NCBI GenBank assembly: GCA_007122505.1 | Contig: SKTQ01000037.1 | Coordinates: 1-5,513, forward strand | Source of the DNA: Bacteroidales bacterium | Lineage (GTDB): Bacteria > Bacteroidota > Bacteroidia > Bacteroidales > UBA7960 | DNA length: 5,513 nucleotides | Direction: 5' to 3' | Part shown: piece by piece, positions 5,453 to 5,513 of the stretch | How the letters are laid out: every line of letters begins with the position of its first letter | Numbering within the stretch: the first letter of the stretch is position 1 | Position numbers and translations under genes: made by a program | Notes under the pieces: generated by a model | Databases searched by the model: none | Seen by the model: the letters and a program-made list of their open reading frames with translations, nothing else | What the model was told of the DNA's origin: nothing

Positions 5453-5513
5453 TTCAGAAAAAAAATTGTTCATTTCAATAAAAATTTTTTAATTTTAATT
5501 ATTATAATTTTTA

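Larger units (their letters stand above)
5374..5513. other. A/T-rich intergenic region at the right edge
   Basis: This 140-base stretch is strongly A/T-rich with A and T runs and no open frame or stable hairpin. Apart from the two promoter candidates I see nothing in it; the upstream neighbour is outside the window. Confidence 0.6.

Noticed and set aside
1..5513. Search for a mobile element, CRISPR array, toxin-antitoxin or defence system.
   Set aside because: No transposase, integrase, phage-like gene, repeat-spacer pattern or defence domain is seen. The genes are intact, co-directional housekeeping genes.

Overview
The window reads as a chromosomal housekeeping segment from a member of the Bacteroidota, probably Bacteroidales or a near relative. 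This rests on the gene set and order (small coiled-coil gene, zapA, a structured RNA, rny), on A/T-rich leaders mostly without Shine-Dalgarno sequences, and on several copies of the Bacteroidota -7 promoter box TAnnTTTG. Base composition is moderate, with very A/T-rich intergenic DNA. All seven protein genes and the RNA gene lie on the minus strand, so transcription runs from the right end to the left. No mobile element, CRISPR array, tRNA or phage gene is visible.

Right part (5513 to 2901): an A/T-rich promoter region precedes a 94-residue coiled-coil protein that resembles a ZapB-type partner, followed after 12 bases by zapA (FtsZ-ring associated protein). Directly after zapA lies a roughly 210-nt structured RNA closed by a long terminal stem and a U-tract, best explained as 6S RNA (ssrS), the regulator of RNA polymerase. 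Only 23 bases later rny begins, encoding the membrane-anchored endoribonuclease RNase Y. A perfect 11-bp hairpin with a U-tract ends rny.

Middle part (2900 to 1499): two exported thioredoxin-fold proteins form a short operon, a TlpA/ResA-like protein with WCAPC and a peroxiredoxin-like redoxin with CNHC. It ends in a strong intrinsic terminator. A perfect 7-bp dyad lies in the leader of the first gene.

Left part (1430 to 1): a TAnnTTTG box precedes a LolD/MacB-type ABC ATPase whose permease partner is not in the window. After 48 bases comes a PduO-type cob(I)alamin adenosyltransferase, the last step in making coenzyme B12.

The gene groups are functionally separate: cell division and RNA metabolism, envelope redox chemistry, and transport plus cofactor synthesis. 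I see no convincing undescribed system. The most interesting items are the zapA-6S-rny arrangement, the lack of room for a conventional rny promoter downstream of the RNA, and the unassigned coiled-coil partner gene.
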